Source: Dunaliella salina
Taxonomy: Eukaryota > Chlorophyta > Chlorophyceae > Chlamydomonadales > Dunaliellaceae
Direction: 5' to 3'
Length of the DNA: 64,000 bases
Assembly (NCBI GenBank): GCA_002284615.2
Contig: MU069698.1
Location: forward strand, 118,146 to 182,145
Shown here: positions 1 through 20,300 of the stretch, in pieces
Position numbering within the stretch: the stretch's first letter is position 1
Layout of the letters: every line of letters begins with the position of its first letter
Made by a program: the position numbers and the translations under genes
Notes under the pieces: model-generated
The model's input: only the letters and a program-made list of their open reading frames with translations
Databases searched by the model: none
What the model was told of the DNA's origin: nothing

Positions 1-202
1 TTAGCTTGCCTGTGCCATCCGCGGAAGCGGCACTGTTGCGCCAATTTCTTTTGCTTGCATTTGAATTGAGTTCTTTGATGGCTTCCCAAGTCCTGGAAAT
101 CAATCCCTGTGCAATATTTCCTGGATATTCAAAATGCACAAAATTGTTGAATTGATGTCACAGGAAATGCCATTGCTGCTGCCAATTCTGTGCAACTTGC
201 AG

Positions 203-1979
203 GTGGGTGCTGCTGCCGTGTTTCTGGAGACAGGCACTGTACCCTTTTCCCGCATCCTAGGCCTCCTGGCTGCTGCCATCAGCATCATCGCATGGCTCAA
301 TCTCAGGCAGGTATTTATCTTTGTCCTTTCACAAGGTTACAAGAAAGAGTTTGTCCTTCCACACATTGTCACTCTTTGCAGGCCTCATCACGTCATAGGG
401 TGCAGAAATTTAGTTGAGTAGCAGTTGCAAGTGACTATGCCCATGCCCATCCAAAGGTGTTTTCCTGTGCTCATTAGTTGACTTCATTGCTTAGAGCCAG
501 CAAGAGTGAGCACTTTTCAGGCTTGCTTGCACCTGTGAGTGTATGCACTTGGGTTTGTATGAACCAGCGAGGGCGGGCACCTGAAGTAAATTGCACCAGC
601 AAGGGTGATTTTGCCAAGGTAACGTGAACGTAATGAAGCACAGGCATTTCTCAAATTTGCCTGCATGTTGTTATCAAGCCTGGATCATGCTGACACCTGC
701 CTGCATCTATGCATGCTGCTTGTTTGAATGGCACAGGGGGATGTGCAAACCATTTGCCTATTTGCTGTGCCGCATATGCAGCAATGATGCCTTTGATGCT
801 GCAACTGGGGTGGATGCGACCAAGCCAGAGTCTGTGGTCAACCTCACAGGCAACAGGCCCCTGGTGTTCTGGCTCTCCGTCGCATTTCTTGTTGTGGGAG
901 TCAGCCTGCTGGGGCATTTCATCTCTTCCACTGCGGACATGCGCGTAGCTGCCATGCTGGCCCTATCGATTGCGTGCGGCTACATGTACCAGGGCCCGCC
1001 TTTCAGGTGAGAAAGGAAAGGAAAGGAAAGGAAAGGAAAGGAAAGGAAAGGAAAGGGTCGGTGCTTTGTATGTCTATACGAGGGCATCTTAGCAGAATCG
1101 ATCCCAGGACCTCACGATCCCAGGTGAGAAACAACAGTGCTCATTCAGTGCAGCGAAATGCAGCTGCCGCTTGACTCTTGCAAACAGCCTTCATCCTGCC
1201 ACTTCCTTCCTGCGCACCTTCTGGTGCTATTTGGCTGCCAACTTTTTTCCTTGCAGCTTCCATGCACACGTTGCTCAAGTGCCTGCTGGTTTTGGACCCA
1301 TTAACGCACTGCAACAGCCGCCTGACTCCGAGCAATGTTCCCTTTGTTCTGCAGGCTCAGCTACAAGGGTCTAGGTGAGCCCTTGTGCTTCCTAGCTTTT
1401 GGGCCGTCTGCCACCCCTGCCTTCTACTTGGCGCTCCAACCTGCTGCTTCTCAAGCAGCTGTAGGAGTGGCGGCAACAGCAGCAGCAACAGCGGCAGCTG
1501 GTAACGCCGCCGTGGGCCCTCAATGGCCTTCTTGGCTAACAAGCACAGCAGCTCAGCTGCCCCTGCCGCCTGTATCATCCTTGGCATGGGGGTTGAGCCT
1601 CCTTGTCGGTGCCTCCACCACCACAATCCTGTTTACCTCGCACTTTCATCAGATCGATGGAGACAGAGCAGCAGGCAAAAGCTCCCCGCTCGTGCAGCTA
1701 GGTGTGGAACGGGGGGTGAGTGTGCTGACAGCAAGTGTGGTGGGTGTGTACCTCCTGGCAGCGGCCTTAGCAGCTTGTGGCGTTTTGCCTGCGCTCGTGC
1801 TAGGGCCAGTGCTACTGCTGTCTTTGGGGCCAGCTAAAGGCGTGGTGGATTATGCAGTGACCCACAAGCAGGATCCTCCCCGGCTGGCTCCGCTGAAACG
1901 CTTTGCCTGCATGTGGCACATTGCGCTGGGATGCTCGCTAGTGCTAGGTCTGGTCACAGCGAGGTTCTGTAGACTATGA
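203..1979 (+). CDS. menA: 1,4-dihydroxy-2-naphthoate phytyltransferase (MenA/ABC4, UbiA family), 5'-partial
   Basis: Attaches the phytyl chain to 1,4-dihydroxy-2-naphthoate in phylloquinone (photosystem I quinone) synthesis; a chloroplast membrane enzyme in plants and algae. Exons read 203-306, 782-1006 and 1355-1979 (stop TGA), giving 317 residues in the window. The first Asp-rich motif NDAFDAATGVD follows AWLNLS across the first intron, and the family signature YMYQGPPFRLSYKGLGE spans the second. The second prenyl-diphosphate motif is FHQIDGDRAAGKSSP. The protein is strongly hydrophobic with several membrane segments. An Ala/Pro-rich insert of about 45 residues (genomic 1440-1580) sits in a loop and looks lineage-specific. 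Intron 1 (307-781) appears to be GC-AG. The exon starting at 203 is internal (acceptor ttgcag); the start codon and transit peptide lie upstream or were not recognised in 1-202. Family assignment is firm; orthology to plant ABC4 is inferred from the motifs. Confidence 0.9.
1011..1056. repeat. (GGAAA)n microsatellite at the start of menA intron 2
   Basis: About nine pentanucleotide units begin four bases after the 5' splice site (GTGA at 1007). Confidence 0.95.
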
Positions 1980-2103
1980 GTGTACTCTTTGATTCGGATA
2001 TGTCGCCATGAGCAGCCATAGGCAGCATGCTTCTCATGGTGAATAAAAAATGCGTCATGCTTGCCAGTAAGGATCCACGCACTTGCTTTGGTCTCTTCAA
2101 TTT

Positions 2104-2108
2104 TGTAA
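2104..2108 (+). promoter_or_regulatory. TGTAA polyadenylation-type signal after menA
   Basis: TGTAA lies 125 bases after the menA stop. Chlorophyte mRNAs commonly use TGTAA about 10-20 bases before the cleavage site, so this is a good candidate for the 3' end of the transcript. The motif is short and could occur by chance. Confidence 0.5.
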
Positions 2109-2109
2109 A

Positions 2110-2970
2110 TTGGTCCACATGAATTCAATCCTTTCTGATGCAGCCTGCTTGTGTGTAGCCATTTAAGGGCCCACGTACCCTCCTAAAACCTTTTTCCCCA
2201 AGAGTTTTGGCACTTGCATAGCTCCTGAGATTGTTGAGGAGCATGGATTGTATGCTGTGGACCTCCAGCGAGATCAGATACCTGCTACTGGCAAGCCCCT
2301 ATGACCTGTTGCCTTAATTGCTTCAATTGGAGCCAACTTTTTTCTGACGGCTCCGGGACATGCTGTCAAGAAGTCTTCTCGTTTTCAATAGCACGCCTAG
2401 TTTTTCCTCTTCCCTTTTCCAAGCAACAAACTTACCTACTTTTACAATCTGCAAGCTGGCCCAGGGGCAAGGAAATTGCTGCCCTCAGTATCGCCTGGGG
2501 CTCACCAATAATGAACAGTCTGGGACAGCTGTGAGACTCCACTTGAACATTTAGAACTCTACCTGGCTCTGGGTTTGGCCTGCGACAACCCGGAAAAATA
2601 TGGCGTGAGCAACGGCCCCTGAAGGGAACAAGGCATGCAATTATGCCTGGCGTGAAGGAGTGCGACAAGAGTCCCTCAAAGCCTTAGACAAAAAAGCCTA
2701 GTGCCAAGGCCTGCTGTAACCCAGCATCAAACAAAGCTGCTCCTATTCCTTGCTAGTCCGACCCCAAAATCGCAGCTCAAAGTTGCAGACAGAAATCCTG
2801 GGCTTACGTAGGTGACAGCTACCAGATTCAGGACGGCAAGCCTGGGATGGGAGAGTAAGAGAATGGTTGATATTTGTGCAACATTCATTCATGTATGCAG
2901 GCTGTTGCCAGCGGAGACCTATTCCTTCTTTTCCTTTCATCATGCATGTTTCAATACACAATTGCCGAAG
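2110..2970. other. Intergenic, nothing recognised
   Basis: Between the menA 3' end and a retroelement tail. No exon with family resemblance and no clear repeat was seen. Confidence 0.6.
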
Positions 2971-3085
2971 ACAGAAAGAAGAGAAAAAGGAAAACTACGT
3001 AGGCAGAGAAACTCTCCCTACATCAATCCAGAAAAGAGAGACACATTGGCTCAAAGAGCTGTGAGTCTCTCCACCACCATTGCCA
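2971..3085 (-). repeat. Retroelement 3' tail, family A (solo)
   Basis: Reading the - strand: a TGAGCCAATGTGTCTC block, then GATTGATGTAGGGAG, then CTCTGCCTACGTAG and a CTTTTC-rich end. The same ending follows the retrotransposon at 34705-36253 and recurs at 16.9, 23.0, 23.8, 47.8, 49.3 and 53.4 kb. No coding part is attached, so this is a short non-autonomous copy or an extreme 5' truncation. Confidence 0.75.
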
Positions 3086-3295
3086 CAGGCATTATAAGCT
3101 CACTGCCCCATCTTCAAAAGCAAATCCTCTACACATAAAAGCAAAGTTTTCACGAGCAAAGATGAATCTTGAAGACTATCTTAAGCTCTTCCCAAGATCA
3201 AATTTTTTTCTCTACCTTGTACATGGTAATTTGCATACCCAGCTGGTGCTGCTGTCAGAATCTCAAGAGACGGTTCAGCCAGCAACACCCACTAC

Positions 3296-4133
3296 AAGGT
3301 TACAAGGTTACAATTGGGTTTCTGGTGAGGTGAGGTAAGGTTACATCGCTATATCCGCCTACGAGGGCAGCTGAGCGGAAACACAGACCTGGAACTAGAC
3401 AAGTCTTCAAAAAAATGCGTATTGAAATGTCAACTGTTGAGGAACATGCACTCAAAGTACCACATAAAGCAGAGGTTCTCCAAGTAAGCATAAGTAAGCA
3501 CTGAGAAAATGGCACAAGAAGTCTTAACCTGAATGCTCATATGTTTGACAGTTGGGTTTGATCTTCAGCCAGGTTGTTTGGCTGCTCGGCCTGATGAACT
3601 ATTCCATCCAAAAAATAAAAATCCATGAGATTAGAAATAAAACGATAAGTCTCATTAGTTTGGTCCTGTAAAAAATGAAAGACATCCTCAGAACTAGCCT
3701 GAGTGTAGTAAAAAGCGCCTGTCTCGACCTGAAGAACTCTGTGAGCAGAGGGGAAATCAGAAAAGAAATGTTCATAAGTCCTTCTAAGAGAACACACAGG
3801 ACCGTAGGAACATAGGAGCACAGCATGTTTTTCATCTTGAAGTCCTCCTAGGTCACATTTATCACAAACTGAAGTTTGCTCCTGCCAAAGTGATGTCTCA
3901 ACTCTTAGGGTGTGTGCATGCAATCAAAAGCGTGCGATGTTTCTCAGCGTATGCTTGCCTAAATCAAGATGCAAATACCTAGGGACAGAAAAGGGCGCTC
4001 CATGAGCAGCCAAAGGCTTCAAAGGGAGAGCCACCCAATGATGATACTTGGCTAACCCCCACTTCAACATTGCTTTACTGGCTCTGGAAGAGGCAGGACC
4101 AAATGCAGCAGGATTGTACCCTCCTAAACCCAA
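3296..4133 (-). mobile_element. L1-like non-LTR retrotransposon fragment: reverse transcriptase C-terminus and 3' tail
   Basis: The - strand encodes, with one stop near 3925, a stretch ending in a cysteine-histidine knuckle: CDKCDLGGLQDEKHAVLLC, followed by aromatic-rich sequence (FFSDF, FHFLQDQ). This is the usual layout at the end of L1-clade ORF2. The 3' untranslated end (3300-3500) has the text CAGCTGCCCTCGTAGGCGGATA followed by GTAACCTTACC repeats. The same end is found in + orientation at 60.4-60.6 kb. The element is broken and lacks the RT core and endonuclease. Confidence 0.7.
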
Positions 4134-4149
4134 TCTACTGGATTAGCAA

Positions 4150-4830
4150 TTCCTAACCTGCAGGTTGCTTTGAAATCCATTATGCAAGTAGGCACAGGCT
4201 TGGATATGCAAACTGTGAGACAGGCTACTACACCTATTCCCGGAGTTTGCTAACTGAAAAAAGGAATCAGTCATGCCTTCTGGAACATTTCCTGTCCTGC
4301 ATCTCAATTTGAACAAAGTGTACAATTTTACAGTAACGCACTGGCACCCTTTACTGCAGTAAATGTCATGGCCATGCAGACTGAAAAAGAACCACCAACC
4401 CTCTGCGCCCTCTCCCAGGCTGTCATCAATCATATAGCGCCTGTGAATGTTGTTTTAGGAAATCGTTGTCCTGTCATCCCATCAAATCCATCAGCGTTGT
4501 CAGCTGAACGATTTCAAAGGCATCTGGCAAAGACTCTTCTGGACCACACCTTTTTGCATATGCGTTTAGGCATGCCATGCAGTGCATCCATCTGGCCCAG
4601 CACAACCTACACATCCACCTGTAAGTCTGTGATGGGATAGTAATCCAATGTACCTTTGGCCCATGCAACTCCAGCCGCCCTGATGACACTGTGATCAGTC
4701 CGAAGCAGGCGAGCTTGCGAAAATGGAGGATTCACAGCTCTCGTCCAGCAACTTCATGGATTGGACATCTAGGACAGCTAAATTCACCAGAAGTCGGACA
4801 CTGTGCAATGATGTGAGAGCCTGGCGCCTA
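4150..4830 (+). mobile_element. Degenerate fragment of a restriction-like-endonuclease retrotransposon
   Basis: Although broken by stops, the + strand keeps landmarks in the same order as the better copy at 34705-36253: LGYANCETGYYTY, then RTGTLY, then a CPLPGCH knuckle start, then LAQHNL, then SRPDDTVISP, which matches the PD motif of the endonuclease. It is oriented opposite to the adjoining L1-like fragment. Clearly dead. Confidence 0.6.
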
Positions 4831-5235
4831 CCTGCATGATCCTCCTGGATTAGAGGTGGGAAAACGTGCAAGATCTACCAAACTTGCAAGGAAGCTCCTG
4901 ATCATCCTGTGCAGCTTCCTGCATTAACTACCAACCTCCATCAACCAAGCGTGACGTCATGAATAAAAGTATCACACCCTCTGAAGATTGGAGCCGCGTG
5001 ATGCCAGCCAGACCCGTGTTTTGGAAGGTACGAATCCCAAGGGAGAGGCCCGGAGCTCCTCGTGAACTTCATTTTTTAAGTTCATGTATTTCATATTCAA
5101 TCGTGTTGCGCGTACGGACTGGCAAGTAAGAGTGATGAGCAAATGCACGCTTAATCAAATTTGATGAGATGTAAAAAGATTTTGAAGAAAACTTCGTAGT
5201 GCATGTATAATTATAATCATAACTGACATTGTGAC
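4831..5235 (+). other. Upstream region of the PHYHD1-like gene
   Basis: No coding signal. By position it should contain the promoter and 5' UTR of the gene starting at 5236, but no specific element was recognised. Confidence 0.4.
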
Positions 5236-14831
<9,596 letters not shown>

Positions 14832-14984
14832 ATGGACCAGCCATTGTGGGCAGGGAATGAGACCTGAGAATGGGTCTCCGTGTGGGATGCAGTGATTGGG
14901 CAGCTCATGTAGCATGTACACTAGTCAGTAGCCTTGTACCACCATAACCACTGTGATTATAAACCTTAGTCTGTACCAGCTGAC

Positions 14985-15735
14985 ATTTTTAGCCAGAAGG
15001 CAGGAGCCTCCAAGAAGCATAACTTTTGGAACAACCGTGTCCGCCCTGCTAAAAACTAGATATTCAGAATCCTGGGATCAAGAGCTATCAATTGGTGTAT
15101 ATATGAGTCCGATCCGAGGTGGGGGGGTCAAGGGGGGGTACAGGTTTTTGGACACCCCCTCCAGAATTTTTTCTGGGCCACTTCTACAGAACTCTAAAGA
15201 CGCCGTTGGGTTCCTGAGCTCGAGAACTGTCTATTGGCACCCTCTTTGGGTAAATTGAGTTAAGGTGGGGCGGGTCTGTGTGCATGGCTGGGAGTCAGTG
15301 CCATGCGCGCGAGGGTGTGGACGGCAGGGGGTGTAGAGGCGAACATGCGGCAAACCATTTCAAACTTCCAGGATAGTGATAATGTATGACGTGATTATGC
15401 ATGGTGAAGTCAGGTGGGCAGTTAGTGGACTTGCAAGCCAGTTGTGGGTGCCTGGAAGGGCAGTTATGCATGGGCGTCCGCTGCTTAGTTTTTGTCCCAT
15501 AAATCTGCTGTAACTCACTTTTCCAGTATGTGAGTATGCAGATGGATAGCTATTTTAAAAGGGAGCAGATTGATACCTCTTTTGTCCGCATAGGGTTACT
15601 GCAAGGGGGGGTTTGGGGTGGGTGGGTGGGTCAGGGGGGTCCCACCCAGTTTTTTGACGAGTGTTCCACTACTCTTTTTATGCTCCTGCAGAAGGTAAAA
15701 AATACACGCACCGATTTCCCTTCACCTTAAAAAAA
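14985..15735 (+). repeat. Dispersed G-rich element, family C, copy 1
   Basis: Shares an ordered series of blocks with 28730-29405 and (inverted) 29406-30180: GAAGCATAACTTTTGGA, a gaatcctg-type block, a G-run, CCTCCAGAATTTTT, GAACTGTC(T/G)ATTGGCACCCT, and near the other end GCAGATGGAT...GAGCAGATTG. It starts about 150 bases after the PHYHD1 stop. No protein is encoded. Confidence 0.7.
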
Positions 15736-16104
15736 AGCTTGCATTGTGTGTGGAAGTCTGCTGGAAACGAATTAATGCGCATGCAAGAGGTCGATCTGCT
15801 GTTGCTGAGTTAGTGTTTCTATCAAGGGCCTCCAGTCGCACTTCAGACGCACAATTGGTCACACATTTGGTCACGGTGGTGACGAAGCTAGACCCAAGCA
15901 GCAGCATGGTATTGAGCAAGAAGAAGGACAGGCTAGACCAAAAGTAAAGGCCCTGTCGCTTGCTCTTCCCCATTGCCCCCATGCTCCATCATCATTATTA
16001 TCAGCAGCAACAGCAGCAGCACTGCCACCAATTCCTCTGGCATCAGTAGCATCACTTAGGGAGACTCCCGCAGCCAGGTTGTTTGGCGACTTGATATTAT
16101 GATG
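15736..16104. other. Short intergenic stretch, nothing recognised
   Basis: Contains a short (CAG)n-like patch near 16000. Otherwise featureless; it may be the body of the short element whose tail follows. Confidence 0.4.
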
Positions 16105-16215
16105 GGCAGTGGTGGGGCTCACTGTTAGTGCCAGTGCTAACTGTTGGGTCTTTCCTTAATGCATGCTGGTGAGTGCCAGCGTAGACGTTTACTTTTAGAA
16201 AAAGAAAAGAAAAGA
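16105..16215 (+). repeat. Retroelement 3' tail, family B
   Basis: GGCTCACTGTTAGTGCCAG, then TCTTTCCTTAATGCATGCTGG with a hairpin at 16163-16182 (8-bp stem with two G-T pairs, loop GAGT), then GTAGAC and a purine/pyrimidine tail. The same end closes the retrotransposon at 17600-20300. Confidence 0.75.
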
Positions 16216-16290
16216 AAGAAAAGTCTACGCAAGCCAGAGGCCGCATGCATGAAGGGAAGGTCCATTAACTAACAAGCAAGCAGGCTAGCA
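16216..16290 (-). repeat. Retroelement 3' tail, family B, opposite orientation
   Basis: On the - strand: CTAGC...GGACCTTCCCTTCATGCATGC, then GGCC-TCT-GGC, then TTGCGTAGACTTTTC. It abuts the preceding + strand tail, so the two are tail to tail. Confidence 0.7.
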
Positions 16291-16889
16291 AGGAAGCAGT
16301 GGCCCTCGGAACTTTTACTTTGATGGGCAGTAGCAGCAAACGGTGCTCCAGCATCCACTGCAGCAGCATGCAATTTACCTCCAGCCGCAGGGCAGGTAGG
16401 AGCAAGTAGAACCAAATCAGTGATTGGAGTGAAATCTCTGGCCTTCAACCCAGGGTAAAGCCTTTGAAGAGCTGAGGGGTGAGTTTTTGGCCTTGGCCTT
16501 GCTGAGGAGCCAAGGGAATCTCGTTCGGAATGAAGGACCCCCAGTCTCAATAAGCTGGGTCAATAATCTTTTTGAAGGAGCCTTCCCAGCACTCCTTGCT
16601 TTCCCTGCTTTTTATTGGCCTTTCCCCTTTGCCTCCTGTGCTTGTTTACCCCTGCCTGTACTGCGTCACCTGATTTTTTTAGCAATGTTCAGGTCCTTCG
16701 AGCAAAGGCTCTCACGGCATGAAGCTATGTCTTCGGGTCGGCGTAACAAATAAAAGAAAAAGAAAAGGAAAGAAAAACATGTTGATGCGGCCAACATCTA
16801 AGACAGGATACTACTCTTTCAACTGAAGTCTACTTCCCACTGTCAATAATAAGGTCAGAAATGCCTTCTGGACCATGCTAACACTTCCT

Positions 16890-17600
16890 TTCAAAATGGG
16901 AGGAAAAAGAAAAGAAAAGAAAAACTAAGTAGGCAGAAAAAGTCGACCTGCATCGAAATTAAGGAAAAGGAAACACATTGGCTCATAAAGGGACGTAAGC
17001 CCCCTCCGCCACAAGAAATGAGTCAAGACAGGTTCATGGGGACCTAAAGGGTACTGCAAGCACCTGGCTCGAGAACCTGGCTGTGGGAAGTACTCTTGTT
17101 TTTGATAGTGCGAATTTTGTGGGTATATTGAACAGAATGGGCATGAAATTTGTGAGCAAGCTTCGCGGCACACTGGTGGTCCAGTCCTAGTTCAACAAGT
17201 TGTTTGAATTGCTTCAGGGTGTGCTCAGTATAAATGGTTGCATCAACACCCAGTAGATTAGGGTGAATTGAAGCGGCTTTAGGTCTAATAAGTTTACAGG
17301 AGTCTGCATGCGGCTGTTTAGCTGCATGCAACTGATTCGGTGGCCTTGTGTCTCCACAAAACCTGATTTCTATAAGGTGCACATGGCGTTCGTTCTCATG
17401 AAGTTCATGGGGTTGCCTCACACGGCTAGTTCTTGTGGTCCTACGTGTGGATCTGCGCAAAGCGTGATGTGAATGGGTAGGAGAAACACTGTTAGAAGTA
17501 GGCTTGGCCTTATAAGGGGTGATCATGATAGCATCTGGTTGACTTGTTGATTCTTTTCCTCTCTTAAAAGCTAGGAATGTTGATCGCATGGTACCAGGAT
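16890..17600 (-). mobile_element. Retrotransposon fragment, family A: endonuclease C-terminal half and 3' tail
   Basis: A - strand frame (17607-17044) holds SQPDAIMITPY followed by HVHLIEIRFCGDTRP and HPNLLGVDATIYTEHTLKQF. These are the PD and (D/E)-x-K steps and downstream strand of a restriction-like endonuclease; the lysine is Arg here (EIR), so the site is probably dead. The family A tail follows at 17015-16890. The matching upstream part (RNase H) lies beyond the + strand element, at 20300-22550. Confidence 0.8.
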
Positions 17601-20300
17601 CCAGCAAGGACCACCAAAGGGAAATGCGCAGGCATTATCACCCCTCACCGTCTTCAAATTCTGCTTCAAACATACAGTGCGGCCAGGCAAGCTGGTCTAC
17701 ACAATTCAATTCAGCCCCCTGTTCAGAATGAAGCAACAGAAATTATGGGTCTTCTACACAGGTACACTTCCCATCTTGGAAAAGCAATCAAAAAACAAAA
17801 GAATTCAATTCTTTGCGAACACCAGTTAACATTCTTACAGCTCTCACGCGCTGTGTGATAGTTACCCAAGAAAAACTTGCGAGCACCCTTGATTATGACT
17901 CGCACTTCAAAACGCACTGGAGCTCTTTTGCTCGAGACAGAGTTTTTGGGCCAACACTGATATATTTGGAACTAAGTTTACTGGGTCCTCCTTTTGCCAC
18001 CCTGACTATGATGATGATTCTACTACCTTATCATTCATGCCCTGTCTTCAATCACTAGCACAACTGCCCCAACGGCTGCTTTCATCCAGCCAGATGGGAT
18101 GGACCAAAAAAGGATACATGCAATGGTTCACATGTTACCCGCACCATGCCACAACCCTACCAAATTCCCCTCAAGGTGCCTAACATTCCAGCCACCCCAA
18201 GCCTACCTAACTCCTCTTGCTTTTCCTGAAAAAAATATGGGACACATGCAGCTTCTTGCGATTTGGAACAATGAGGGAAAGCAAAAGCTCTTCCATGATA
18301 ACCCAAATTGGCTTGAGGATTTAAAACAAGAGATCCTTGTAGGAAACTGGTACCACAGAAGCAGTCAACAGAATGCAGAAATTCAAAACACTACCCTCTC
18401 TTTTAAAGCACCCTGCATGTGGAGGAAAAAATTTGCACTTTTGCATGACACGCACAACATTTTTTAAGTCTGCAGCCAACAAAGTTCCATCACACCTAAC
18501 GCACAACCATACCTGCATCCCCTGCAACCAAAGATCCCAGGCTGGCGACACCTAACACATACAGATGGCAGTGTCATTAAGTCCAACAACAAGGATACAC
18601 AGCAGGCAGGAGCATCCTTTTTCATCCCGAAAGACATCTCCTCCTCTGAAAGTGTAACCTGCACAATAAATCCCAAGGGCCATGGTTTTTTTTTCCCTAG
18701 GGCCATGGTCCCACTTACACTATTAACAGAGCAGAGTTTGCTGCAATTCTTATAGCTCTACAGCAAGGGCGCACTTTAATTGCGACTGACAGTTCTTCAG
18801 CACTTAATCAGATTAAAAACGAGCTTCTGAATCCCATGGATATGTCCACGCACTTACATACACCATTGCTCAAAGAAATCATAGCCAACACCAATTAGCC
18901 TGCATTAGTAATGCTTCAGAAGGCCCTGTCCACTTCTACAAAGTAAAATCACACATGGCATCCTTGGTAATGAAGGCGCAGATGCCCTTGCTCATCAAGC
19001 AGCTATGTTACCTGATGAAGCTAGCACCTCACTCATCCAGGCAGAGACTCCTTTCTTCCATCTCTATTGGCTTGCTGCATCTGTCACAACACATAGCTCT
19101 CACACACAGAAAACCTGCCCCTTTCAAACCTCCAGGGCAAACTGAAACAAGTAATGCATGAAAAACACAAATCGGGAACAGCAAACCTCAGCACATTTAG
19201 CTACCCAAATTGGGAGAGCCTGCTCAGGATGTCCAAGGCTCACCCCATTGCCAATTCAAAAATTAGTCATGCTTTCTGGCACATGAAATCTGTAACCCTC
19301 AAAGAACGAACCAATGTCCTCAAGTATCGAACGGACACCCTTTACAATGGCAAACATGCCAGACGCTTTAGTGGCTACCCTGGGCCTTCTCTTTGCCCTC
19401 CTTGTGGTACACCTGATTGTACCTCCCATACCCTACTCAGGTGCACTCACAGATAAACAGAATGAATATCAATCGCCACCATGAAGCGCTCAGCATCTGT
19501 GGTGAAGCAATAAGCAAAGGAGACTTTGGATCTTACATCGTCTCTATAGATGCATGTAATACAGAGAGGCTACGCTCCCTGGAAATAGAAATTCCAAACA
19601 TTGTCCATCGACACATTCCACATTGGCTGTTTCCATCCAGACAACCACCACACACACAGCTCAGTCGCCCTGATGGCATTATAGTTTTACCCTTGAAGGC
19701 AGAGACTTCACACATCTCCCGCAGGATATGAATCCCAGAGACAGAGATATCCACCTCATTGAGCTCAAATTTTGTTCTGACACCACACCCGAACAAACTC
19801 TCCACACTGCGCAAAATCAGCACAAACACACCATTAAAAGCTTGTGCACAAGATCTCTTCGGGGCACACACCGCAATAACAGAGTCACACTACATGCCAT
19901 ATTAATTGGAGTTGCTGGAACTATCTTCAATTTCTACACGATTGATCCCCTCTGCAAACTTGGCCTAACAAAAGACAAAGCTCACAAAACTGCCAAAGAC
20001 CTCCATTATCATGCTGTTAAATCCATAACAAAAATTCACAACACCAAAAATGCCATCCAATTTAGTAGCGTGAACAATGGTGGTTTGGGGGAGGGGCTAC
20101 ATGGAGGGCTTCTTACAGGACAGCGAGGCGTGCAGCCAGATGGATGGCCAACGACCCGTCAGGCTCTCATTAGCTGGGCTGCACTGCACAAGCCCTCTTT
20201 GGTGGGCTCACTGTTAGTGCCAGAGCTAACTGTTGTGTCTTTCCTTAACGCACGCTGGTGAGTACCAGCGTAGACTTGTACTTTTACTTTGAAGATTAGG
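17600..20300 (+). mobile_element. Non-LTR retrotransposon, family B: RT end, RNase H, restriction-like endonuclease, 3' tail
   Basis: Inactivated by frameshifts and stops, but the order is clear. A region homologous to the post-RT linker (17.8-18.05 kb) comes first. RNase H follows: THTDGS near 18556, INRAEFAAILIAL near 18725, IATDSSSALNQI near 18780, and YKVKSH-GILGNEGADALAHQ near 18940. Then comes the endonuclease: SRPDGIIVLP near 19660 and DIHLIELKFCSDTTPEQ near 19745, with ALIGVAGTIF-like sequence after it. The 3' tail has a perfect 8-bp hairpin at 20252-20271. It interrupts a family A element of opposite orientation. Dualen/RandI of Chlamydomonas is the closest layout I know; the RT core and any APE endonuclease are not in this copy. 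Confidence 0.8.
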
